Source: Lysobacteraceae bacterium (GTDB lineage: Bacteria > Pseudomonadota > Gammaproteobacteria > Xanthomonadales > Xanthomonadaceae). From it: a DNA stretch of 64,000 bases. Every line of letters starts with the position of its first letter. The first letter of the stretch is position 1. Location of the stretch: positions 66,559 to 130,558 of the forward strand of contig QBLY01000007.1 in assembly GCA_003241895.1 (NCBI GenBank), given 5' to 3'. The notes beneath the pieces were generated by a model. It had not been told where the DNA came from. It did no database searches and was given only the letters and a program-made list of their open reading frames with translations. Positions 34,295 to 41,413 of this stretch are shown here, piece after piece. A program made the translations under genes and the position numbers.

Positions 34295-35421
34295 GCGGCC
34301 ACGGGCAGCCAGGCCTGCAGGTGGACGCCGCCGGTTTCGGTCCGCTGCACCTCCAGCCCGCCGCCGATGGCTTCCAGCCGTTCGCGCATGCCGCTCAGGC
34401 CGTTGCCCGCGCGCACCGCGCCGCTGCCGCGGCCGTCGTCGCGGATGTCCAGGCGCAGCGCGTCACCGTCCCGGCGCAGCACCACCCACAGCGTGTGCGC
34501 CTGGGAATGCTTCACGGCATTGGTGAGGCCTTCCTGCACGGCGCGCAGTACGGCTTCGGCCTGGGCCACCGTGGCCACGCGGGCGTCATCGGCGATTTCC
34601 AGCTCCAGGTGCGGCCGCGGGAACGGGCGCGCCAGCGTGTGGATGGCCGCGGCCAGATCCAGCCCTTCGTCCTGGCGCATCTGCTGCACCACGCCGCGGA
34701 TGTCGGCCAGCAGTTCGTCGGCCAGCCGTGCGCACAGCCCAATGCGCTCGTCGCCGGGCATGCGCGGGTCGCGCGCCAGGGCGGCCAGGTTGATCTTCAG
34801 CGCCGTGAGCTTGTGGCCGGCCACGTCGTGCAGCTCGCGCGACAGCCGCAGCCGCTCGGAGTCGCGCGCGCTTTCGGCCAGCAGGCTGCGGGTGGCGAGC
34901 AGGTCGGCATTGGTGGCCGCCAGTTCGTCGCGGGTCTGCTCGGCGCGAAACGCGAACCAGGCCGTCAGCGACGCGAAGCCCTGGAAGCTCATGTGCATCA
35001 GGGTGGAGATCATCGGCGAGCGCAGCTGCCACAGGTCCCGGTAGATGAAGAACACGACGATGTTCATTGCCAGGATGATCACCACCGACAGCCGCGCATT
35101 GAACACGCGCACCAGCTGCACCACGCACAGGATCAGCAGGATCGGCACCGAGCTGTAGCGCGCCAAGGCCATCAGTACGAACGCCAGTCCGATCTGCGCC
35201 AGCACCATCGCCTGGGTGCCGCGCGACACCGATTGGCCCGACGTCACCATCATGAACAGCGCCAGGAACAGCAGGTGCAGCGCGGCCACGGCGGCCAGCG
35301 GCACGGCCATGCCGGTGTCGGCCGGATCGTGGGAGATCAGCATCTCGAAGCCGATCGCGCCCCAGGCCAGGTAACCGGCGAAGTTGAGCGGCGACAGCAG
35401 GGTGCGCAGGCGTGGGTTCAT
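34291..35421 (-). CDS. DesK/NarX-type sensor histidine kinase
   Basis: The 376-residue protein has about five to six N-terminal helices, a short coiled coil, the HisKA_3 phosphoacceptor (LSRELHDVAGHKLTALKINL) and a HATPase domain with EGLTNAVKHSQA and DDGRGSG. The lack of a large periplasmic domain suggests sensing within the membrane, as in DesK, or of a small molecule. ATG at 35421 is used; upstream residues look like noncoding sequence. It is followed immediately by its response regulator. Confidence 0.92.
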   Translation of the reverse strand: MNPRLRTLLSPLNFAGYLAWGAIGFEMLISHDPADTGMAVPLAAVAALHLLFLALFMMVTSGQSVSRGTQAMVLAQIGLAFVLMALARYSSVPILLILCVVQLVRVFNARLSVVIILAMNIVVFFIYRDLWQLRSPMISTLMHMSFQGFASLTAWFAFRAEQTRDELAATNADLLATRSLLAESARDSERLRLSRELHDVAGHKLTALKINLAALARDPRMPGDERIGLCARLADELLADIRGVVQQMRQDEGLDLAAAIHTLARPFPRPHLELEIADDARVATVAQAEAVLRAVQEGLTNAVKHSQAHTLWVVLRRDGDALRLDIRDDGRGSGAVRAGNGLSGMRERLEAIGGGLEVQRTETGGVHLQAWLPVAA

Positions 35422-35563
35422 GCGACCAGCTTGGGCCGCGCGAGTCCGGTACTCAAGCCCGGCCGTGCAGAAAGTGACTTCCGGCACCACGCCGCGATGA
35501 CCGCCGGCACCTGACCACCCCGGCCGCGTCCGCAACACTGTTTCCATACCGGAGGAAACCGCC

Positions 35564-36277
35564 ATGACCCTGCACACCTTGAGTTACTTCGTCCACGTCG
35601 GCCTGGGCATCCTGGCCCTGGCTACGTTCTGGACTTCGGGACTTAGCCGCAAGGGCAGTCCGATCCATCGCCTCTCGGGCAAGGCCTACCTGTTGGCGAT
35701 GACCGGACTGCTGCTGGCGGCGGTGCCCCTGACGGCGACGCTGGCGGCGCGCAATCCTGTGGCGGGCGGCTTCCTGGCCTACCTGATCATCATCACGGTC
35801 ACCTCGGTCTGGACCAGCTGGCGCGCGGTGAAGGACAAGCGCGACTGGGCCCGCTTCACCGGTCCGGTTTACCGCGCGCTGATGGCGGCCAACCTGCTGA
35901 GCGGCCTGGCGATCGCGTACGTGGGGCTTTTCGTCACCAACCAGATGCAGGTGATCTTCGTGGCGTTCTCCAGCATCGGCATCATCGGCGCGGTGAACAT
36001 GTGGCGGTTCTCGCGGCGCGAGCCGGAAGATGCGCGCTGGCCGCTGCGCCAGCACCTGGGCGCGATGCTGGGCAACGGCATCGCCACCCATATCGCCTTC
36101 CTCACCATCGGCCTGCCCAAGGTGCTGCCGTTCCTGGCGGGCTCGAGCCTGCTCAACCTGGCGTGGCTGGCGCCGCTGGTGGTGGCGTCTTTGGCCGGCG
36201 TGTACCTGACCCGCAAGTACCTGCCCAAGCGCCGCGCGGCTGCGGTGGCCGCGGCGCCTGATGCGGTAGCCGGCTAG
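35564..36277 (+). CDS. Multi-pass membrane protein of unknown function
   Basis: The 237-residue protein has about six or seven helices and histidines near the helix ends (YFVHVGLGILALA, SPIHRLSGKAYLLA), a layout that resembles DUF2306-type proteins. GGAGG precedes the ATG. It diverges from the kinase gene and ends tail to tail with phhA, the two stop codons sharing CTAG. Confidence 0.75.
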   Translation: MTLHTLSYFVHVGLGILALATFWTSGLSRKGSPIHRLSGKAYLLAMTGLLLAAVPLTATLAARNPVAGGFLAYLIIITVTSVWTSWRAVKDKRDWARFTGPVYRALMAANLLSGLAIAYVGLFVTNQMQVIFVAFSSIGIIGAVNMWRFSRREPEDARWPLRQHLGAMLGNGIATHIAFLTIGLPKVLPFLAGSSLLNLAWLAPLVVASLAGVYLTRKYLPKRRAAAVAAAPDAVAG

Positions 36278-37161
36278 GCGTCGGCGCCTTCGGGCCAGCC
36301 TTCGCCGGTGCCGCGCTGGTGCACGGTGTCGCCGGGCTGCACCGAGCCGGCCGGGAAGCTGTCGTGCGCGGCAAGGCGCGCGTAGATCGGGGTGAAGTCG
36401 GGCCCGGTGGCTTCCATCAGCTGTTCGTAGCTGTCAATGACGAAGTAGGTTTTCTGGAAGCTGTCGATGCGGTAGCGGGTGCGCATGATGCGCTCGAGGT
36501 CGAAGCCGATGCGGTTGGGCGACGCCGATTCCAGGCAGTGGATGGATTCGCCCTTGGACGACACGATGCCGCTGCCGTAGATGCGCAGGCCGTCGGGCTG
36601 GCGGATCAGGCCGAACTCCACCGTGTACCAGTACAGCCGCGTCAGGTTCACCAGCGCATCGGGGCCGATGGCGTGCGCCTTGACGCCGCCGCGGCCGTAG
36701 GCGGCCATGTAGTCGGCGAACACCGGGTTCATCAGCAGCGGCACGTGGCCGAACAGGTCGTGGAACAGGTCCGGCTCGGCGAGGTAGTCGAGCTGGTCGC
36801 GCTTGCGGATCCACCAGGTCACCGGGAAGCGGCGGTTGGCGAGGTGTTCGAAGAAGGTCAGTTCGGGCAGCAGGCCCTCGACGCCGATCAACTCCCAGCC
36901 GGTGGCCTGCTTGAGCACGGGGTTGAGTTCGGTGAATTTGGGGATGCGGTCGGGCGTCATGCCCATCGCCTGCTGCTGGTGCAGGAATTCGTCGCTGGCG
37001 CGGCCCACCAGGATTTTCCGCTGGCGCTCGAACAGCGTCGCCCAGACGCCGTGGTCTTCGTCGGTGTAGCTGTCCCAGGGCTGTTCGACCACGTCGGTGG
37101 TGTAGACCGGCACGTAGCCTTTGTCGGTCATCTGGTGTTCGACGCGCTTGGGCGGGTTCAT
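36274..37161 (-). CDS. phhA: Phenylalanine 4-monooxygenase
   Basis: The 295-residue enzyme contains the iron site LFHDLFGHVPLL (two histidines) and the downstream glutamate in YWYTVEFGLI of the aromatic amino acid hydroxylase family. It uses a tetrahydropterin cofactor and oxygen to turn phenylalanine into tyrosine. ATG at 37161 is chosen because it starts the usual MNPPKRVEHQ. An Lrp/AsnC-type regulator gene diverges from it, suggesting control by an amino acid. No pterin carbinolamine dehydratase is seen next to it. Confidence 0.95.
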   Translation of the reverse strand: MNPPKRVEHQMTDKGYVPVYTTDVVEQPWDSYTDEDHGVWATLFERQRKILVGRASDEFLHQQQAMGMTPDRIPKFTELNPVLKQATGWELIGVEGLLPELTFFEHLANRRFPVTWWIRKRDQLDYLAEPDLFHDLFGHVPLLMNPVFADYMAAYGRGGVKAHAIGPDALVNLTRLYWYTVEFGLIRQPDGLRIYGSGIVSSKGESIHCLESASPNRIGFDLERIMRTRYRIDSFQKTYFVIDSYEQLMEATGPDFTPIYARLAAHDSFPAGSVQPGDTVHQRGTGEGWPEGADA

Positions 37162-37244
37162 CGGGACGGCCTCCGGGACAGCGTCCAGTCTAACGGCGGG
37201 GCCGCGCAAGAAGTTTGCGTTGTTGTGCGAAACGGGCCGTTGTG

Positions 37245-37259
37245 CGCAATATAATTGCG
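37245..37259 (+). promoter_or_regulatory. Palindromic operator over the -10 box of the Lrp-type gene
   Basis: CGCAAT-ATA-ATTGCG is a perfect 6-bp inverted repeat and contains TATAAT at 37250-37255. It lies 24 bases before the Lrp start. The 8-base GTTGTGCG occurs at 37222-37229 and 37239-37246. The layout suits autoregulation and shared control with phhA. Confidence 0.6.
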
Positions 37260-37283
37260 AAGAAATGTCCTAGGGAGCCGTGA

Positions 37284-37766
37284 ATGGACGCCAATCGCCT
37301 GGACCGCACCGATCTTTCCCTGCTCGCCATCCTGCAGCGCGAGGGCCGCATCAGCAACGCTGAGCTGGCCGAGCGGGTCAGGCTGTCGGCCTCGGCCTGC
37401 CTGCGCCGCGTGCAGCGGCTCGAACAGGACGGCGTGCTGGCCGGTTACGCCGCGCTGATCGATCCGGCCCGGGTCGGCCTGGGCCTGCAGGCGTTCGTGC
37501 GCGTGCAGCTGGCGCGCCACGATACCGACGCCATCGCCGAATTCACGCAGCGCGTGGCGGCCTGGGACGAAGTGGTGGCCTGCCATGCGCTCACCGGCGA
37601 CATGGACTACCTGCTGCACGTGGCGGTGCAGGACCTGGCGCACTTCTCGCGCTTCCTGCTCGACCACCTGCTCAACGCCAGCGGCGTCGCCGACGTCAAC
37701 TCCAGCTTCGTCCTGCGCACCGTCAAACAAGCCCGCGCCCTCCCCCTACGCCACCTCGCCGGCTGA
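37284..37766 (+). CDS. Lrp/AsnC family transcriptional regulator
   Basis: The 160-residue protein has an N-terminal helix-turn-helix (LAILQREGRISNAELAERV) and a C-terminal RAM ligand domain (GLGLQAFVRVQLARHD and GDMDYLLHVAV). Members sense amino acids. It diverges from phhA, so it likely controls phenylalanine breakdown, with phenylalanine or tyrosine as a plausible effector. A stem-loop follows the stop. Confidence 0.93.
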   Translation: MDANRLDRTDLSLLAILQREGRISNAELAERVRLSASACLRRVQRLEQDGVLAGYAALIDPARVGLGLQAFVRVQLARHDTDAIAEFTQRVAAWDEVVACHALTGDMDYLLHVAVQDLAHFSRFLLDHLLNASGVADVNSSFVLRTVKQARALPLRHLAG

Positions 37767-37767
37767 A

Positions 37768-37797
37768 AACGGGGTCAGAAGTGAACCTGACCCCGTT
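37768..37797. repeat. Stem-loop with GGGGTCAG arms after the Lrp gene
   Basis: An 11-bp perfect inverted repeat AACGGGGTCAG around an 8-base loop AAGTGAAC, followed by CTTGC. It lies in the short gap between the regulator gene and the convergent M28 peptidase and could serve as a terminator. The GGGGTCAG/CTGACCCC arms resemble dispersed REP-like elements in this family; that is from memory. Confidence 0.7.
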
Positions 37798-37806
37798 CTT
37801 GCAGGC

Positions 37807-39486
37807 TTACGGCGTGCGCTGGCCGAATTTATCGCCAAAGAAGTCGCCGGCCTTCCAGGCCGGGCGGGTGTCGGCGTCGCCGACGCGGCGGCCGATGGCG
37901 GCGTTCAGGCGCGACAGCATCGCGGCGCTGGCGTAGTTGATCGGCAGGTCGGTTTCGTCGCTGGGCTGGTGGTAGTGGCCGGTGAGGAAGTCCTCGTAAA
38001 GCGCCAGCGCGTCGATATCGGGGTTGCGCGCCTTGATGCCCGCGTCCAGGTACACCGCCGGGATGCCTTCGCGCACGAAGGCGTACTGGTCGGAGCGCAC
38101 GAACACCACTTCCTCGGGCTTGGGGTCGGGCGTCAGACCCACGCCCAGCTGCGCGGCGGCCGCCTGCACGTCGGCTTCCAGCGTGCTGTGCTCGATGCCG
38201 ATCGGCACCACGTCGGTGACCTCGGTGAGGAAAACCGGCATGTCCATGTTGATGTTCGCCACCAGCGAGGCCTTGGGCACCGTGGGGAACTGGGCGAACC
38301 AGGTAGCGCCCAGCAGCCCGCGTTCCTCGGCCGTCACCGCAACGAACAGCAGCGAGCGGCGCGGGGCGGTGGCGTCGGCCTTGAGCTCGGTCGCCGCCTG
38401 CAGCATCACCGCGATGCCCAGCGCGTTGTCGAAGGCGCCGTTGTAGATGCCGTCACCGGCCACCTCGGCGCCCAGGCCGATGTGGTCCAGGTGCGCCGAG
38501 TAGGCGATGTGTTCGGCCGCCAGCGCGGGGTCCGAGCCGGGAAGCTTGCCGACCACGTTCCGGCTGTCCAGCCGCTGCAGCGTGGTGGCGCCGGCCAGCG
38601 TGACCTGCCCGGGCAGGTCGAACGATTCAAGCTTGCCACTTTCGCGCCGCTCGAAGATCTCGTCCGCCGCCATCGGCGCACCGGCCAGCAGCCTGCGCGC
38701 TCCGGCCACGCTCAGCGTGGCGGTGGCCTTGAGCTCGGGCCAGGCGTCCACCGGCTTGCCGTCGGCGTCCACCAGGCGCATGCCGGGCATCTGCCAGTTG
38801 CTGGCGCCGCGGGCCCACGGGTACTTGGCGTCGTCCACCGGGTTGCCGATGCCGATGGCGCCGATGGCACCTTGCGCGACCAGCTGCGCCATCTTTTCCC
38901 GGCCCGAGGCGTGGAAGGCACGTTGGGTATTGGTGAAGGCCGAGGGAGCACCGGAGAAATACACCGCCACCTTGCCGCGCACGTCAACGTCCTTGAAGTC
39001 GTCGTATCCCAGTTCGGGCGCGTGCACGGCCTGGCCGACGAACACCAGCGGTGCGCTCACCGCGTGGCTGGCGGCGCTGTAGTTCACCCCCGGCAGGAAC
39101 TCGTCCTGGAAGACGAATTCGACGTTGGCGCCGTCGCGCTGCAGAACGAACTGCGCGCCCTCGCGCTGACGCCGGGCTTCCAGCAGCGGCACGTGCTGGA
39201 AGTACGTGCCGTCGTCGCCGGCCGGCGCCAGCCCGATGGCGCGGTAGCGGTTGGCTACGTACAGCGACGCCAGGTCGTAGCCGCGCGTGCCTGCCGCGCG
39301 GCCTTCCAGCAGGTCGTCGGCCAGGAAGCGAACGTCCGCCTCGATGCGGCGCGCGCCGCTGGCGTCGGCGGCGGCGGACGGTGTGGCGGCTTCCGGGGCT
39401 GGCGCACCGGATTCGGGCGTCCGGCTGCAGGCGACGGACAGGCACAGTGCGAGCGGGGCAAGCAGCAGTTTTGCAGACGGTGTCAT
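37807..39486 (-). CDS. M28 family metallopeptidase, lipoprotein
   Basis: The 559-residue protein has a lipobox (LCLSVAC, Cys near residue 20), a PA-type insert (residues about 130-250) and an M28 catalytic domain with SAHLDHIG, DNALG, the TAEERG Glu pair, NMDMP and a late histidine in GHYHQPSDE. These supply two zinc ions. It should remove N-terminal residues from peptides or cleave similar bonds outside the cytoplasm. Transcribed convergently to the Lrp gene. Confidence 0.92.
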   Translation of the reverse strand: MTPSAKLLLAPLALCLSVACSRTPESGAPAPEAATPSAAADASGARRIEADVRFLADDLLEGRAAGTRGYDLASLYVANRYRAIGLAPAGDDGTYFQHVPLLEARRQREGAQFVLQRDGANVEFVFQDEFLPGVNYSAASHAVSAPLVFVGQAVHAPELGYDDFKDVDVRGKVAVYFSGAPSAFTNTQRAFHASGREKMAQLVAQGAIGAIGIGNPVDDAKYPWARGASNWQMPGMRLVDADGKPVDAWPELKATATLSVAGARRLLAGAPMAADEIFERRESGKLESFDLPGQVTLAGATTLQRLDSRNVVGKLPGSDPALAAEHIAYSAHLDHIGLGAEVAGDGIYNGAFDNALGIAVMLQAATELKADATAPRRSLLFVAVTAEERGLLGATWFAQFPTVPKASLVANINMDMPVFLTEVTDVVPIGIEHSTLEADVQAAAAQLGVGLTPDPKPEEVVFVRSDQYAFVREGIPAVYLDAGIKARNPDIDALALYEDFLTGHYHQPSDETDLPINYASAAMLSRLNAAIGRRVGDADTRPAWKAGDFFGDKFGQRTP

Positions 39487-39573
39487 GGCGGGCTCCGGAG
39501 GCGACGACGGAAACTAACATCGCCCCGCCGGCCATGGAATGATGGCGGCGTGCACAACCCCTCCGGGACCACC

Positions 39574-40203
39574 ATGGCCAGCGCAGCAACCCCCACCTCG
39601 CCCGCCCGCACCGAAGCCTGGCTGATGGTGGCCATCATCGTGGGTGCATTGGCCTGGTCGGGCATCGCGCCTTACGACCGCCTGACCTGGATGCTGGAGG
39701 TGGTGTGGGTGGCGGTCGGGCTGCCGCTGGTGGCCTGGGCCTGGGGCCGCTTCCCGCTCAGCCGCCTGCTGGCCTGGCTGCTGGTCGTGCATGCGCTGAT
39801 CCTGATCTACGGCGGGGCCCACACATACGCGCTCACACCGCTGGGCCTGTGGTTCCAGGAAGCCTTCGACATGGCGCGCAACCACTACGACCGCCTGGGT
39901 CATTTCGCCCAGGGGTTCGTCCCCGCCATCCTGGCGCGCGAGCTGCTGTTGCGCCGCACCCCGCTGCTGCGCGGCGGCTGGCTGTTCTACCTGGTGGTGG
40001 CGGCGGCGCTGTCGTTCAGTGCCTTCTTCGAGCTGATCGAATGGTGGGCGGCGCTGGTGTGGGGCGGTGACGCTGACGCTTTCCTGGCAACCCAGGGCGA
40101 CGTCTGGGACACCCAGTGGGACATGTTCATGGCGCTGTGCGGCGCGATCATCGCGCAGCTGCTGCTGGCGCGGGTACACGACCGGCAGCTGGGCCTGCGC
40201 TAG
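39574..40203 (+). CDS. DUF2238 family membrane protein
   Basis: The 209-residue protein has about six helices and the segments FDMARNHYDRLGHFAQGFVP and GDVWDTQWDMF that mark the DUF2238/YjdF family. Function unknown. ATG at 39574 is used; GTG at 39550 is possible. The stop overlaps the convergent cyclase stop by a shared CTAG. Confidence 0.82.
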   Translation: MASAATPTSPARTEAWLMVAIIVGALAWSGIAPYDRLTWMLEVVWVAVGLPLVAWAWGRFPLSRLLAWLLVVHALILIYGGAHTYALTPLGLWFQEAFDMARNHYDRLGHFAQGFVPAILARELLLRRTPLLRGGWLFYLVVAAALSFSAFFELIEWWAALVWGGDADAFLATQGDVWDTQWDMFMALCGAIIAQLLLARVHDRQLGLR

Positions 40204-41405
40204 ACCGCCTTTTCGCCCGGCGCCGGCTCCCAGCCGGTCATCGGGTCGGGCATCACCAGGTTGCGGCCGGCGTTCTTGGCTGCGTACATGGCGCGGTCAG
40301 CGCGCTGGAGCAGCTGCGAGAACTCACCGTCCATCGGTGCCAGCGTCGCCAGGCCGATCGACAGCGTCACCGTTTTCAGGTGTCCTTCCATGGGCAGTGG
40401 CTGGTCGGCGAAGCTGCTGCGGATACGTTCGCCCGCGTTCATCGCGCTTGAGCCGTCGGCGTTGGGCATCAGCACGATGAACTCCTCGCCGCCCAACCGC
40501 CCCAGCACGTCCTCGGTACGCAGGGTGCGGCGGATACGCGCCACCGATTCCACCAGCGCCAGGTCGCCGATGGCGTGGCCCAGCTCGTCGTTGATGCGCT
40601 TGAAGTGGTCGATGTCCAGCACTAGCACCGACAGCGGCAGCCCGTGCCTGCGTGCGGCCGCCATGCTCTGGGTGGCCAGCTCCTCGATGGCGCGGCGGTT
40701 GTAGCAGCCGGTGAGATAGTCAACCCGCGCGGCGAGCTCGAGTTCATGCTGGCTGCGCTCGGTGCACAACAGCAGGAAGCCGATGGTCGCGATCACCGGC
40801 AGCACGCTGCCCACGGCATAGGTCAACAGCTGCACGTGCGTGAGCTGGAACACGGTGCTTACCTGGCTGGGATCGAACGCCAGATAGATCGCACGGTAGG
40901 CCATGATCGCCGTCGCACCCGCGAACGCCACCCCGGCGACGTGCCGTACCGCGCCGCGGCCATGTCGATAGATGATGGCCGCGCTGGTCCCGAGCACCAG
41001 CGCCAGCACCACCGAGATGGCGATCAGCCGTTTTATCAGGTCCGGATCCACCAGCCCCCAGTAAAGCGACGTCAGCATCGCCGCGGCGACCATTCCCAGC
41101 AGCGGGCCGCGACCGGAGGGCAGCCTGAAGAAATGACGCAGTGCCACCACGTAGGCCGCCATGCCCATGGTCACGAAGGCATTGGCCACCAGGATGGTCA
41201 GCAGAGGCGTCAGCGAGTCGCGCAGGCTCAGCAGCACGAACCCCACCGGCTGCAGCAGCGTAGCCCCCACCCACCAGTGGATGCTGGTGCGGTACGCGCC
41301 CGACAGGGCCCGTCCGACCACCAGCAGCACCAGGCCGATCATCAGCGTGAGCATCGCCCCGACCAGCAGGGCCGAGCGGATGTCGAATGTCCAGGAGGTT
41401 TCCAT
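40200..41405 (-). CDS. Membrane diguanylate cyclase
   Basis: The 401-residue protein has about seven N-terminal helices and a C-terminal GGDEF domain with the active-site RLGGEEF near residue 305. It should make c-di-GMP. The gene begins 8 bases after the EAL gene stop, so a maker and a breaker of c-di-GMP are in one transcript. Its N-terminal membrane part resembles that of the cyclase at 46.4 kb (both have hydrophobic segments followed by LQP and LSLR motifs). Confidence 0.92.
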   Translation of the reverse strand: METSWTFDIRSALLVGAMLTLMIGLVLLVVGRALSGAYRTSIHWWVGATLLQPVGFVLLSLRDSLTPLLTILVANAFVTMGMAAYVVALRHFFRLPSGRGPLLGMVAAAMLTSLYWGLVDPDLIKRLIAISVVLALVLGTSAAIIYRHGRGAVRHVAGVAFAGATAIMAYRAIYLAFDPSQVSTVFQLTHVQLLTYAVGSVLPVIATIGFLLLCTERSQHELELAARVDYLTGCYNRRAIEELATQSMAAARRHGLPLSVLVLDIDHFKRINDELGHAIGDLALVESVARIRRTLRTEDVLGRLGGEEFIVLMPNADGSSAMNAGERIRSSFADQPLPMEGHLKTVTLSIGLATLAPMDGEFSQLLQRADRAMYAAKNAGRNLVMPDPMTGWEPAPGEKAV

Positions 41406-41413
41406 GCCGGTGG

